A stretch of DNA of 64,000 nt from Riptortus pedestris (Eukaryota > Arthropoda > Insecta > Hemiptera > Alydidae), in contig CM032231.1 in the NCBI GenBank assembly GCA_019009955.1, positions 91,905,001 to 91,969,000 of the forward strand, read 5' to 3'. This document shows positions 9,831 through 21,215 of this stretch, piece after piece; the first letter of the stretch is position 1, and each line of letters opens with the position of its first letter. The notes beneath the pieces are model-generated. The model was not told where the DNA came from. It searched no databases and saw nothing but the letters and a program-made list of their open reading frames with translations. The position numbers were made by a program, and so were the translations under genes.

Positions 9831-10434
9831 CCTTAGGTAATCAAAAATGAACAAACACTATAGGTATTTTAACTAAAAATGCCAAAATTAAAGAAATATA
9901 AATATAAATATTAAAATCAACTAAATGGATTAAATAAAAAAATATAGTAAAACAATTTTCATAAAGATAAAAAATACACAATAATAAAGGAAAAGATGCT
10001 AATAAAGTATAAAATAATAAATATAAACCAGCTATAAATCGTTCAGGCTGATAACCCCAACCAAAAATTAAAAAAATTGTAGGAATTATTCTAGATTCAA
10101 AATATAAATAAGATATAAATAAATTTATTGTTCTAAAACTAAGTATTAATAAAATAAATATAAGATATAAAATCAACAAAAATTCCTGACTATAATTATT
10201 AAGAAATTTAATTTTAGATCTAGCCATTACTATTAAAAATAAAATTCAAGAAGTTAACAATAATATACAAAAAGTAACTAGATCTATTCCAAAACCATAA
10301 CTCAATCTACTAAAATAATTAGTAATAGGAAATATAAGTATTAAAAAACTAAATACTATTATTATTAAACAATAAAATCATCAATAACTTAATAAAGGGA
10401 TTAAAAATAAAGAAAAAAGAAATAACTTTATCAT
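9829..10434 (-). pseudogene. nad4: Nuclear (or misassembled) copy of mitochondrial ND4, 5' 202 codons
   Basis: With the invertebrate mitochondrial code the - strand reads from ATG (10434) for 202 codons without a stop or frameshift. It contains the ND4 signatures FGWGYQPERF and YLLFYTLLAS and, near the end, ILAFLVKMPM followed by FWLPKA. Homology stops exactly where the conserved His of the WLPKAH motif should follow. With the standard code several Trp codons are TGA stops, so it cannot be a nuclear gene. ND4 is a proton-pumping core subunit of respiratory complex I. The full protein is usually about 440-450 residues, so this is a bit under half. Preservation under the mitochondrial code implies a very recent transfer or an assembly join. 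Confidence 0.93.
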
Positions 10435-10536
10435 GTTAAAGAGGATAAACTAGATAATAAATCATTACCATGTCTACGAATTATATTAACCAAAACACCT
10501 AAACCCAAAGCACCTTCACAAACCGAAAATACTAAA

Positions 10537-10541
<5 letters not shown>
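10428..10541 (-). pseudogene. nad4L: Mitochondrial ND4L fragment, C-terminal end
   Basis: The - strand encodes [15 protein letters not shown], then [14 protein letters not shown] and TAA under the mitochondrial code, which is the ND4L C-terminus. Its TAA overlaps the ND4 ATG in ATGATAA (10434-10428), the 7-nt overlap typical of arthropod mitochondrial genomes. Gene order and strand are therefore exactly mitochondrial. The homology ends at about 10541, where the sequence turns into a TA microsatellite. Confidence 0.9.

Positions 10542-10582
<41 letters not shown>
10541..10582. repeat. (TA)n between mitochondrial fragment and right arm
   Basis: A TA run of about 40 bp mirrors the one at 9765-9825. 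Both mitochondrial junctions are thus buried in TA repeats, so the exact breakpoints cannot be read. Confidence 0.9.
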
Positions 10583-10588
<6 letters not shown>

Positions 10589-10881
10589 AACTCCCTAGAG
10601 AGATATAAGCATCCCAAAAATAAGTCACTAAGCAAATGCAGATGCCTGATGGTGATGTTAGTCGGTGGTTGAATTTCGATTATGAAGATGAGAGATGAAG
10701 TCGTTTGAGGATTCTGAAGGTAAGTCAGATGAAGACACATGCCCGAGTGCTGAGTCACAAAGGGGAATAATTAACTCATCAGAGGTATGCGATGATGTGG
10801 TAGTTTGTCCTTATGCTACTGAGGTTCTAATTTTGTTATATCACTGAGTAAGGCATAAATTAAAAGTGGCAAATGATATTT
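10581..10881 (-). repeat. Right arm of the 301-bp inverted repeat
   Basis: This is the partner of 9468-9768. It contains a + strand stretch (10692-10853) open for about 53 codons. The peptide is acidic (KSFEDSEGKSDEDTCPSAES, then NSSEVCDDVVVCPYATEV). It includes a consensus-like donor string GAAG|GTAAGT that is GAAG|TTAAGT in the other arm. I do not recognise the peptide. The arm may derive from an exon or transposon gene. Confidence 0.85.
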
Positions 10882-10904
10882 ATTATATATATATATATAT
10901 ATAT
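10882..10904. repeat. (TA)n microsatellite
   Basis: A short TA run lies immediately outside the right arm. The left arm has no matching run outside it. Confidence 0.8.
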
Positions 10905-11086
10905 TCATAGTCTGAACGTTTATTGATTATTCACAACTGATAGAATTTTCAGTAAGCAGCTCAATGAAACTTTATCTTAGCAGTACAACGTCGATTGCAA
11001 ACATTTTCTTATAATTGGATTCATAAGTTTCTAAAAAAAAATAAAGCATTTCTATTTTGGGCAGGAAAGTATAAATTCCAATATAT

Positions 11087-11090
<4 letters not shown>

Positions 11091-11141
<51 letters not shown>
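11091..11141. repeat. (TA)n microsatellite
   Basis: A TA run of about 50 bp. The rest of 10905-11730 shows no recognisable gene or repeat. Confidence 0.9.
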
Positions 11142-11143
<2 letters not shown>

Positions 11144-11730
11144 AAGATAGATTTATTACGTAATTGAATTGACTGAAACATACCCTCAAAATTAAATCCG
11201 TAATATAATTATAATTACTTAATAATTCGTAAAATTTATTTTAATTTATTTTATCTATACGCAATGCTTATTCTTCCTTTTGTATTTATATTTACCTGTC
11301 CCTCCATTATACCATACATAATAGTAAAGAGATATTGATTTAGTAGTCACCAAGAAACCTTTCCAGAAGCTGGTTTCGAATATAAAAGTAGTAAAACATT
11401 GCATTGTAAAAATTGAGCATTGGAACTATTTGAATTACAGATGATGATTTCCTATAAGCAGCCGGTAGAAGGTAACAGAGAGTTCTTATACCAATTTCCG
11501 ATTGAAGAAAGTCAAGGAATCGTCCGCCATTTTGCCTTACAAGGAAAGGTCCTCATTATATGAGAGTTAACTGGGCCATCTAGAAAAGGGCTGACAGAGA
11601 TAATGGCCAATTAACAGTAGGTACCATGTAATGAACGCTGGAATGACATTTTCCTTGGCTTCATCCAGACACAGATATAATTCTTAAAGGCAGAATTGTA
11701 CCTCCTTGTATTGGTATCCGACTGAAATGA

Positions 11731-11944
11731 TTATTAACGTCCATTTTGGGCAACTACGGCTAATTGGGAAGGGTTATCTACGGGTTACCACCCTTTTCTA
11801 GCCAGGGTGGAACTAAGGATTTTATTTAAAGAGTTCGTCACTAAATCAATTTCTATTGCCCAGGCGAGAATCGAACTAGCCACTCTAGGTTTAACGTGTG
11901 GGAATTAGACCAAAGCCTTAACTCACATGGTTAACCTTAGCCCC
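11731..11944 (-). repeat. Family S SINE, full length but diverged
   Basis: Head, B-box (CGAGAATCGAACTAGCC read on +) and body are all present. The variable-arm region has a few extra bases (TTTAACGTGTGGGAATTAGA on +), and the tail is almost lost. Confidence 0.8.
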
Positions 11945-12223
11945 TTTATTAAAACTACAGGGACAAATAGAAACTGAAAGCCGCTTATTATCATGAAGGC
12001 TGTTTTTTTCATTTAATTATTCATTTATTCGTTCATATTGGGAGAAATTCATGAAAACTACGCAGAGTACGTACTGTTGATGTTTTGAGTAACGTAACGT
12101 TGAAAACTTATCGACCTTAGGGTTGAATCAGATGATTGTGACAAGGGCGTTCGGTGAGAAAAGGCGGTAAAAAGAAAAAGGGGCCAAGGAAGTGAGGGTA
12201 TGGCAGTTTCTGCCAGACAATAA

Positions 12224-12225
<2 letters not shown>

Positions 12226-12291
<66 letters not shown>
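12226..12291. repeat. (TC)n microsatellite
   Basis: A pure TC run of about 65 bp. Confidence 0.95.
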
Positions 12292-12298
<7 letters not shown>

Positions 12299-14140
12299 CA
12301 TGACTTGTGAAGATTCGTCCTCCAGCTGGAACCAGGTTGTACCACAGAATTAATTACTTTTCCCGCTGAAGCTTCCTTTAGCAAACTGCCTTCAACAATA
12401 AGTAGACTTCCTCGCCTCTTCAAGGAGAATACACTTCTCTCAAAATATACTTAGAAAGGTATTTCACTCTCCCCTCCCCTTTTATGAGACTTATCTTCCG
12501 TCAGTTGGTTTCCTTCTTCCTCCATAAGGAGCATTATGTAATTTATCTGATATCCTCTGCTTCTCATAAAACTAAAGTGATTCCAAACAACATATTGTTG
12601 TTCGAAATCAAATACGATATGACTGACTTCTAACCTAAGTTTATTCATTTGCGATATGCAATGGTCTGTAATCTTAAGATACAATATGCAAAACACGCTT
12701 GATTTAGTTAATTCGAACCAAATTAATGTAGGCTAGATTTAATCTGAATAATTAAAAAGACTGCTAAACTAAGCGATTTTAAAACTAAACATTTAGTTGA
12801 TGAAGTTCAAGCAACTATACATTTTCTGTTTTACATGATTTATTGCATAAGGAGAGTAAGGGCTTATTGATTAAAGAATATTGATATATTCTGAAGAATT
12901 CAATAAACGTAAAATAAAAATTTTATTTAAAAACCAGTTATAATTTTGAACAATGAACTTAATGACATCTGTAAAGAGACTGAATATAAAATATAATCCG
13001 GCCCGGAGGACCATGAATAAAGTAATTCGAGCCTTCTCTTTATGGGAGATATGCCAACGAAAAATAATGGGGTGTGAGTGGACTGTATAAAAAACTGAAC
13101 TATAATTATGTGTGATATACACTGAATTTTTGGCATTTGGAACTGGGCATCATGGCCGGTGATGGCTAGATTTGATGGTTGTTTCTCTTTGGCTCGGAAC
13201 ATATTTGTCATAAAATGAGGTAGCTGGTTCTAAGTAAGATTAAAACCAACACCTTATCTCACATGGCTACTCCCACGGTATTTGCTTAATGGAGGCTTCC
13301 ACTAACACCAATAGCACAGCAGTAGGTAAAAACAAACATAAGAATTCAATATTCCAAGGCAAGTCTTTTTTCAATTACAGATACATTCAAATGTACAGAC
13401 GCCATATTGAAACTAATCAAAATTATTTTAAATCTCTATAATTGTTGTATTTTATTATAACTGAGTTATTCGTATTTTTAGACTTTAAGTAAACAACCAT
13501 GCCATTTACTTCGAGGACCCGAGTAACTAATTTTCTCTTGACCAGTTTAAATTTCAATTCCTGTTTACATAGCCCATTTATTTCAGGATAAACAGGGAAT
13601 AAATGGCGAGATGGGGTTATTTATGTGCCATTCTAGTGAGCAAGAAAGCTATAATAGGTTCCCTGTCATCGACGGATGTTTTCTTTTCTTAAGACAAAAT
13701 TTGACATGAGATTTTGGCAATAGACACCCTTCTGTGAAAAAAATCATTAAAATCAAAACATCTGAGGTAAAAATTAATTTTTATAAGTAATAAGAATCAT
13801 TAATGAACATTTCTTTATAAAGTTTCTTGGAATGACTTGAATAGGGCGAGTCATTGACGGTGAGATGTAATGCTAATAAGGCTGCTCTTTATCAGCAAGT
13901 CTGGAGTTTAATTTAATAAACGTTGTGGGGTGGGAGGAACTCATGTTTCTTAAACAGCTGTTCTCAGCACCAACGCCTCAAGGAGATAAGACCGGATCTT
14001 ACTTTGTAGTATTCTTTCATCTTTCCCGCTCCCTCGAGGCAGTCGTCAATAACTCAATTGAATAAGGGGAAATATTCTAGCTATATGGGTTAACGCTCAA
14101 ATAACAATTACTTGCCTATGGGATCCAAGATACCAGTTCA
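12292..14140. other. Unannotated stretch
   Basis: A - strand frame is open at 12927-13211 (94 codons) but has no family resemblance. Positions about 13205-13275 vaguely resemble a SINE head (AACACCTTATCTCACATGGCTA). Nothing else was recognised. Confidence 0.4.
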
Positions 14141-14145
14141 GTGGA

Positions 14146-14330
14146 CTCACGTCAGGAAGGCTACGCAAGGGCTGCGTAAACTAAGCAAATTCCCCACGTA
14201 CCGTATCTGAAATCATCTATACTCCGGTGCTCGAATTGAGGCACATGCATACGAGTAGTGGATTACAGAAGACTGAAAAGAAAATGAAAATATCTCGGTT
14301 AATCTTTGAGTTAGTTGAAAGTTTTTAGGA
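14146..14330 (-). repeat. Family H 3' end, degraded
   Basis: 'gcaagggctgcgtaaactaagcaaattcc' at 14165-14193 is the reverse complement of the family H 3' terminal segment, with its short hairpin. It is followed by 'gaaaatatctcggttaat' from the element body. The microsatellite and 5' end are missing. Confidence 0.65.
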
Positions 14331-14409
14331 CAATTCAATTTTTAATGAGATTTATTATTTATCATTTTTTGATCTGACTCGCAGAAACGATTATATTTAG
14401 AATTGTATC

Positions 14410-14590
14410 CCCTATTTTTTGAACCGTCCCTCCTCCTTGACCGATGAAAGCAATACGTTGCACTTAAATTTCAAATAAGACGTTACTGGCCTATATACTG
14501 GCTTAAAATAAATTTAAAATGAGTAGGAGTGGGGGTTTACTGAAGAATGAAAACTAAAAAAATATAAATATCTCAGTTAATAATGGGTTG
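14410..14590 (-). repeat. Family H-related body fragment
   Basis: It contains 'agtgggggtttactgaag' and 'atatctcagttaat' as in intact copies and aligns with 1305-1460. It probably belongs to an older subfamily. Confidence 0.45.
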
Positions 14591-14777
14591 GCATAAATAT
14601 AAATAATACTATTGTCATCCCTGTATTACACCTTTACTGACAAGATCCCACTAAAACGAATCCTCATAACTCCTCAGCAAGTCCAACACAAACAATATTT
14701 TAACTAGTTATAGTGTTATGCTGAAATAAGTAGATATAATTAATTACTCCTACTTTTCTAAATTTTATAATAAAAAA

Positions 14778-14900
14778 ATGTCAGCTTTGTACTACTAAGC
14801 CTAATTGGGACGGGTTATCAACTGATCACCACAGTTTTGTAGCCAGAGGGAACTAAGAATTTTATTAAATGAGTACGTCAGTAAATTAATTCTTAAGGCC
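14778..14900 (-). repeat. Family S SINE body fragment
   Basis: The 'ctaattgggacgggttatc' motif and the 'ttaaatgagtacgtcagtaaat' block are recognisable. The tRNA head is absent. Confidence 0.6.
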
Positions 14901-16449
14901 ATTTATAAAAGTCTGTCACGCGGTAGTTGTTTAATGTCATTTTCTGGTATATTGGAATGGATACATAGTGTAGGACGATCATTTGAAATGTTTTTAAATG
15001 AAGTGCTGTTAACATTTTGTATATTTTAGTTAATAGTAGTAGTAAGGAAATTATTGTTTAATTTTCTCAGCAAATTTCAGAGTTTTAGTAGCTTTATAGA
15101 AATCAACGGTCATAAATATACTTTCGAAAGGTTTGTTCAACCTAGAAGCCATAAAAGCATATATTGAATTTTGTAACAGTTCCGAGGTGCTAAATAATTA
15201 TAATGGTTTGCTTTTATGTAATAACGGCTATACTAATTTAGACATGATTTCGAACACCGATTTAATTATCTTTTATTCCAGTTTACCCTCTACCTTGAAT
15301 AAATAAATTGAAAGATTTAATAATGAGATAAATGTATCCACCGCCCAATTGATTAGTTTCATTAATGGTGCAGGGAAATTGATGAGCGAAGGAACAGGGG
15401 TTTGACCTGGGTATTTTAACGGAAACTCATTCACCCCAAAGGCCTTTACTCAAGCTTCAATGGTTTTTAATTTAAAAGTATTTCCGTCCTTAAACTCTCC
15501 ACCCTATTATTCCAGGTTTTCAACTAAAATGGGAGATATTTCAGATTCTAATGAAACTAGACTTTTATTATTCGACTTTAATTAAGAAGAGGAGAATGAC
15601 TAATTTTAGGAGAAACAAGTAATATTTATTTAAAACAATTAATCTTGTATAAAACTGTCGAGGAAATGAATTCTTTTGATCCCCTGTTATTAAAACGAGA
15701 ATGAAATATAATTTTGGATTTAAAACCCTATTTTATTTACAGAACATTTTCATTTATAATCTTTCCATTCAAATAAAATCCAACAATTAAATGAAACAGT
15801 TTAGAGAGTTTTTATTTATTCGGAACTTCGCAGCTTTGGTGATGTTGCTTAATAAGCACCTTCATTCAAAATAAAATTAACCTAAATAAAAATAAACAAT
15901 AATACAAAGTCAGATATCGGGCACAAACAAAGACTCAAATATAATAACCTGGAGAACAAACAAAATCCAAAATCAGGTACAAAAATTTAAAGTAAATAAA
16001 TAAAATGAGCTACACTAGCCCACAAGGCATTCTAATTTAAAAATAATTAACTGATATTATGATGACGAAAAGGATAAAATGAATTTGATCTAAATAATAT
16101 AGCACACACTCATAATCATTTGGTGATTGTAAAAAAAAAATGTAACTGGAAATATAAATTTTAAATGTTATGTATTAACTAAATTTTGATGTATACGTTG
16201 ATATATTTTAGATGCTTAAGTATAATTGGTATGTCTGAGTAATGCACGTAGGTCAGGGGGTATCAATGTCTATCAATATGTCTGTGAATCATGCTACAAT
16301 TATTACACTACTCAACGAGTGAAACTATTCTCTCAGTCCTCTAATTAAAAGACATATACTAGATTTTATAAATACTTAGAATATCAAGATTTTATAAATA
16401 CTTAGAATATCAAGATTTTCGAAAAACAAGATTGTGAATTATTTTTTAT
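14901..16449. other. Unannotated AT-rich stretch
   Basis: No gene or dispersed repeat was recognised. A 22-bp direct repeat is present at about 16361-16412 ('agattttataaatacttaga' twice). Confidence 0.4.
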
Positions 16450-16574
16450 TTTAGCAGATTTCCCTTAAGGAAAATCAGCTATTGAGGTTGTACTCATGAC
16501 GGAATTTTCGAAATTTTTCTTCAAATGTCCATCAATCCTACCTAGTAGATGACGAAAATGAGGTCCGTTCAAAA

Positions 16575-16638
<64 letters not shown>

Positions 16639-17066
16639 TTGTCTGTTGCCGCTCTAGCGGTCGCAATTTTTGTTTGATCGTTACCAAACTCGATATTTAG
16701 TCGTTATGTAAAAAGAGAGATCAAGTTCGTTAACGGCTGAAATCGGACCAGTGGGAGGGGGGTTTAGAGGGGAGGATTTTCGAAATATCTCCGTTACTAT
16801 ACGTCGGATCGAAAAATTGTACAGAATCAATCTTATTGCAAATTAAATTTACTATAAATATTGTTATATACATTTATTCTATATCCTGAATATTAACCGG
16901 AATATTTGCATTTTTATTAAATCTGGGCGGCTAACGGCTGGGTGACTATCCCGCCAAAAGCTAGTTCGGCCGTTTCCTTAACTGGTCGACTCTCGTGAAA
17001 TTTCTCTATTGTAAAACTTCACGTGGGAAATCTGCTTAGTTAACGCAGCCCCTGCGTGACGGACTT
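16450..17066 (+). repeat. Family H element, full length (3' module c)
   Basis: Reference copy. The 5' end is TTTTAGCAGATTTCCC leading into a near-palindrome, then a conserved block ending TCCGTTCAAAACTG. Next come the (TA)n at 16577-16628 and a hairpin-capable CCGCTCTAGCGG variant. The body contains GATCGTTACCAAACTCG and a G-rich run, and the 3' end is GGGAAATCTGC followed by a small hairpin (CGCAG-CCC-CTGCG) and TGACGGACTTTT. The 5' GCAGATTTCCC and 3' GGGAAATCTGC form an 11-bp sub-terminal inverted repeat. This layout matches non-autonomous Helentrons (DINE-1/HINE type). No coding sequence is present. The c-type 3' body includes GGGCGGCTAACGGCTGGG. Confidence 0.75.
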
Positions 17067-17338
17067 TTTAAAATATTTTGATTTGTACCTATAGGTCGGG
17101 AAACATTGATGTGAGACAATAAAAATAGATCCATTTTTACGAGTTGTGTAATTTGAACTTAAACGATTTTGGCGGGTCAACGAAATTGTATTTGTCGCCT
17201 ATTACCCATAGTCGATATATATACCCGCAGGTCTACACGAGCTATCGCTGGCTCGTTAACTAGTCATTTCCGAGTTCAAAACATGTTGTCTGATAAGCCT
17301 TTTGTTCCGTCGTTTTAAGGTAGAAGTGTCCGAAAGAC

Positions 17339-17818
17339 TTGCTATATTCGCACGCAGCTTCTCTCCTACTTTATGTGATCCGTCTCCCGTATCTCAGAAG
17401 GCTGAATGCATATGAGAACCCGATTGAAGAAATGTTAGTTCTTCCAGCTTTTCGCATTTCAATGCAGCTGTTAACCGAGACTTTTTCTTCCGCCCTGAGA
17501 GATTTCGTCCTCACTCTAGCTGGAACTATATCACAGGAAGGTGCCAAATTCCCATTTATTCTCTCCCCTTATCTTGATTTCCTTATTTTCTGGCCTCTTT
17601 CTAATTGTCAGTATCTGGATGCGATTGATGTTGAGGTAAAACCACTTTATTTCAATGGTTTGCCTTTGATTAAACATATTTTCAGTTCACTCGTCTTTTA
17701 CCTGAGCTCACCAGAGCCTATTTTCAAGCATTCATTCCTTACATATTATTTACGTATTTCTTCTATTAGTCATTTATTTTCCTTTATTTTTATTTGCTCC
17801 CAGGCTATTATATATTAA
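17339..17818 (+). CDS. Longest non-repetitive open frame (159 codons), unrecognised
   Basis: An uninterrupted ATG-to-stop frame lies in AT-rich DNA. The protein would be hydrophobic in its C-terminal half. I recognise no domain, and there is no promoter, poly(A) signal or splice context. By a rough expectation from stop frequency, one frame this long in 64 kb could occur by chance. The first 200 bp have raised GC content, so it may cover an old exon or transposon piece. Confidence 0.15.
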   Translation: MLYSHAASLLLYVIRLPYLRRLNAYENPIEEMLVLPAFRISMQLLTETFSSALRDFVLTLAGTISQEGAKFPFILSPYLDFLIFWPLSNCQYLDAIDVEVKPLYFNGLPLIKHIFSSLVFYLSSPEPIFKHSFLTYYLRISSISHLFSFIFICSQAIIY

Positions 17819-17819
17819 T

Positions 17820-19065
17820 TATTTATTCATATTATATTTCACTAATTATGATTACATTAAACAGTCTTTGCTGATTAATGACCTAGATCCTTAATCTACT
17901 TTCTAACATACCAGAAATTTGGCATCTCATATGAGTCACACTCTAAAATACTTTTCTGCGGGATAATAAAAATAATCCATGAGCTCCATTTCAAACAATA
18001 ATTAAAAAATTGCTACCTAATTAATGTTCCTACTTACTAGTAATAATTTAAATCCGAAGTAACTTGCTAATAAATAATTATATTGTTCAGTAATTTTAAG
18101 GGTTGTATTAAGCAATAGTAAAGTGTATTAGTCATTTTAGTAAAGTAATGTTATCATAGTTGAAACAGCTCCAGAACTTTCTGAGAGTATGAACACTGGA
18201 AAATTGAAATTTAAAAAAAATAAATGAAAAAAAAAATCGTGTAGTGTAGAGAGGAGTTTCCCAAAGGGCCAGGACTAATATTGATGACTCCCATCGGCTT
18301 TTGACAGTAAAGAGTCCAACAAATTAACTCCCCCTTTTTTAATTTCCTGTTCTCTTTGATTGGTTGGATTTTCTCCCAAACTGGTGCTTAATAACTCTAC
18401 TTTGCAGCTACAATAGCAATATTTCTTATTGCTGGATTCTTTATTGACCTTCTACAGAAGTACCTCTTCAATAAAATATTTCCTTTCTGCTCACCCTTCG
18501 GAACAATTCCATTATTCAAAACCCGGACTCCTCCACTTTCTTTGCAATAAAAGCAGAAATACGTCCATTTTGTGAGCATTTACTCGCAGACACTACAGCG
18601 TAACTCCTGTCAATGCAAACACTCAACAACATCCATCGAGCCTTTCAAAGACTTGTCTGTACGAACTACCGACATTCATGCTGCCAAACCAACAATAGCC
18701 GTTTCCTTACCAGACTTGGTCTTCTATAAAATTCGAAACCTGCATTCTCTCTACTGATGACTTTTAACAGAATTTTGTTATTGGAATCCTGCTATTGAGA
18801 TTTTTCACATGAATATATTTCCTTAAATTAATCATTCAGATGGGGACTCATCTAAAAAATGGGATGAGAAAATAAACCAAGCATCTACAGCGTATTTTGC
18901 ATGAATAATAAACCTGACATCTCATATAGGCTGAGATACTTTACCATAGGCATCTCACTAACTTTAATGGTTCCAAATGTATGGTACGACATCGAGACAA
19001 TGAACACTTGAAAATATCCTACTTTATATTAGGCCAGGGAAACCTTGGCCTTAGCATAAACATAA
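17820..19065. other. Unannotated AT-rich stretch
   Basis: No gene, RNA or repeat copy was recognised. Confidence 0.4.
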
Positions 19066-19662
19066 AAAGTCCGTCACGCAGGGGCTGCGTAAACTAAGCA
19101 GATTTCACATGTTTTACAATAGAGAAATCTGCATACTGGTAACACAACAGGTAAGGTTAGAAGAAGCTTCCACCTAAGCCGAGAAATGACGAAAATGGCC
19201 GACTTAATCCGAACTATACCCGACCACAAACTTCATAAAAATGCAAATATCTCGGTTAATATTCAAGGTAGAGAATGAATGTATATAACAATATTTATAG
19301 TAAATTTAATTTGCAATAAGATTGGTTCTATACAATTTTTCTTTCGATCCGATGCATAATAACGGAGATATTTCGAATTTTCGAAAATCCCCCCTCTAAA
19401 CCCCCCCTCCCTCTGGCCCGATTTCAGCCATTAACGAACTTGATCTGTCTTTTTACATAAAACGGTTAAATATCGAGTTTCGTTACGATCAAACAAAAAT
19501 TGCGACCGCTAGAGCGTTAACAGACAAATATATATATAATTTTGAACGGACCTCATTTTCATCTCCTGGGTAGGGTCGATGGACATTTGAAGAAATTTTT
19601 CGAAAATCGTTTCATGAGTACGACCTCATTATCTGATTTCTCTTAAGGGAAATCTGCTAAAA
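19066..19662 (-). repeat. Family H element, full length (3' module c), short microsatellite
   Basis: It begins AAAAAGTCCGTCACGCAGG on + and ends with GGGAAATCTGCTAAAA. The central repeat is only about 10 bp of TA. This copy shows that the long microsatellite is not required for the element to be otherwise complete. Confidence 0.8.
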
Positions 19663-20744
19663 CAGAACTAGTGTTATGAACCGGACGTTGCATCTTCGAT
19701 GGCGATCTCCTCAGCGACATCTTGACTTAGAACCACGATTAAAAAATCTGATCACGTTCGTTTCTTGTACTCAATATAATGGGTTGCCCATTTGAGAGTG
19801 ATATACGTCATCTTCGTTCCACGGCATTCGATCGAAAAATGGTATAGAACATAATTTATAGGACTTTTCATGAAACATTGATTTTGAGTCGAAATTGTTC
19901 AAAAAAATGTATTTAAGTTATGCGAGATACCTACGTTAAAAGTACAGACTTCGCGCCGAAACTAGTAATAATGCGCTCAGTCAAAACACATAATCCCGTT
20001 AAAAACTGGAAACATAATTCTTTCTTGATTGGTTCTGTTTCCAACCTTGTACGAAATACAAGGAAGTAATTAGAAACCCTAAGACAACTAATAACTCAGG
20101 AAGTGAGCTCCAGTTGTAAGACAACGGCTATTGATGGTTGAAGACCAATTCCTTGAACTTTAACAAAGTGAAATTTGCGACTCAAAAAGTTATCAAGGAT
20201 AACGTATACTTGAGTTAAGCGAAACTTGCTACTAAAAACGTATGTTGGACAGAAAATTCTTGGGATAAAATTTTAGTCATGGCGTAGGGGAGAGCTTGTG
20301 TTGTATCAGAAGCATTCGTGAGATGAGCAGAGAGAAAAGGAAGTAGGTCATGTAACCACTTGGAATCTCTGACATTTGGTTAGTCTTTGGTCTCGGAGAG
20401 GGAAGGAAATTCCACGAGTTGGAATTCGTTTTATCGTTCTCCCTAATCAATCTACAAACTTCAAGCCAAAAACTTATTTTTACAGGTAATACTTCAAACA
20501 GAAGACTTTTTTTTTAAGGATCATGTTAATAAAACATGTGTATGATCATAATCTAAACATCAAACTAAAAAAAAAAAAAGAGGCAAAAGAAATGTCCACA
20601 CGCAGATGTAGCTATCACTCGTCCTGAAATAGCATGCTGCTAATACATAAGATCCACTTCTCTCTCTTCCCACGAATAAAAATACGGGGCTAAAAAGTTC
20701 AGCTGATCAGAAATATTTAACGGTACGGTTGCTATAAATGTTAG
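19663..20744. other. Unannotated stretch
   Basis: Mixed composition. No frame, splice-bounded exon or repeat copy was recognised. Confidence 0.4.
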
Positions 20745-21039
20745 CCGCCCAAATATCTCGGTTAATATTCAAGATAGAGAATAAACGTATATAACAATAT
20801 TTATAGTAAAGTTAATTTGCAATAAGATTGATTCTGTACAATTTTTCGATCCGACGTATAGTAACGGAGATATTTCGAATTTTCGAAAATCCTCTCTCCT
20901 AAACCCCCCCCCCCTCCCACTGGTCCGATTTCAACCGTTAACGCAGTTGATCTTTCTTTTTACAAAAAACGACTAAATATTGAGTTTGGGAACGATTAAA
21001 AAAAAAATTGCGACCGCTAGAGCGGTAACAGACAAATAA

Positions 21040-21089
<50 letters not shown>

Positions 21090-21215
21090 GTTTGAACGGA
21101 CCTCATATTCGTCATCTACTAGGTTGGATCGATGGACATTTGAAGAAGAATTTCGAAAATTCCGTCATGAGTACAACCTCAATAGCTGATTTCCCTTCAC
21201 GGAAATCTGCTAAAA
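20745..21215 (-). repeat. Family H element, 3' truncated
   Basis: It starts abruptly within the c-type 3' body (TTAGCCGCCCAAATATCTCGG) and continues to a complete 5' end (GGAAATCTGCTAAAA). TA microsatellite at about 21046-21086. Confidence 0.8.

Noticed and set aside
9841..10227. 128-codon open frame as a nuclear membrane protein gene
   Set aside because: It is the internal part of mitochondrial ND4. The full frame needs the mitochondrial code and is truncated at both sides by TA repeats.
12927..13211. 94-codon - strand frame as a possible membrane protein exon
   Set aside because: No domain resemblance, no splice pair of quality, and an overlapping frame is also open.
17480..17545. Similarity to 12310-12350 ('gattcgtcctccagctggaacc') as a shared repeat
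   Set aside because: The match is only about 40 bp with gaps and no flanking support.
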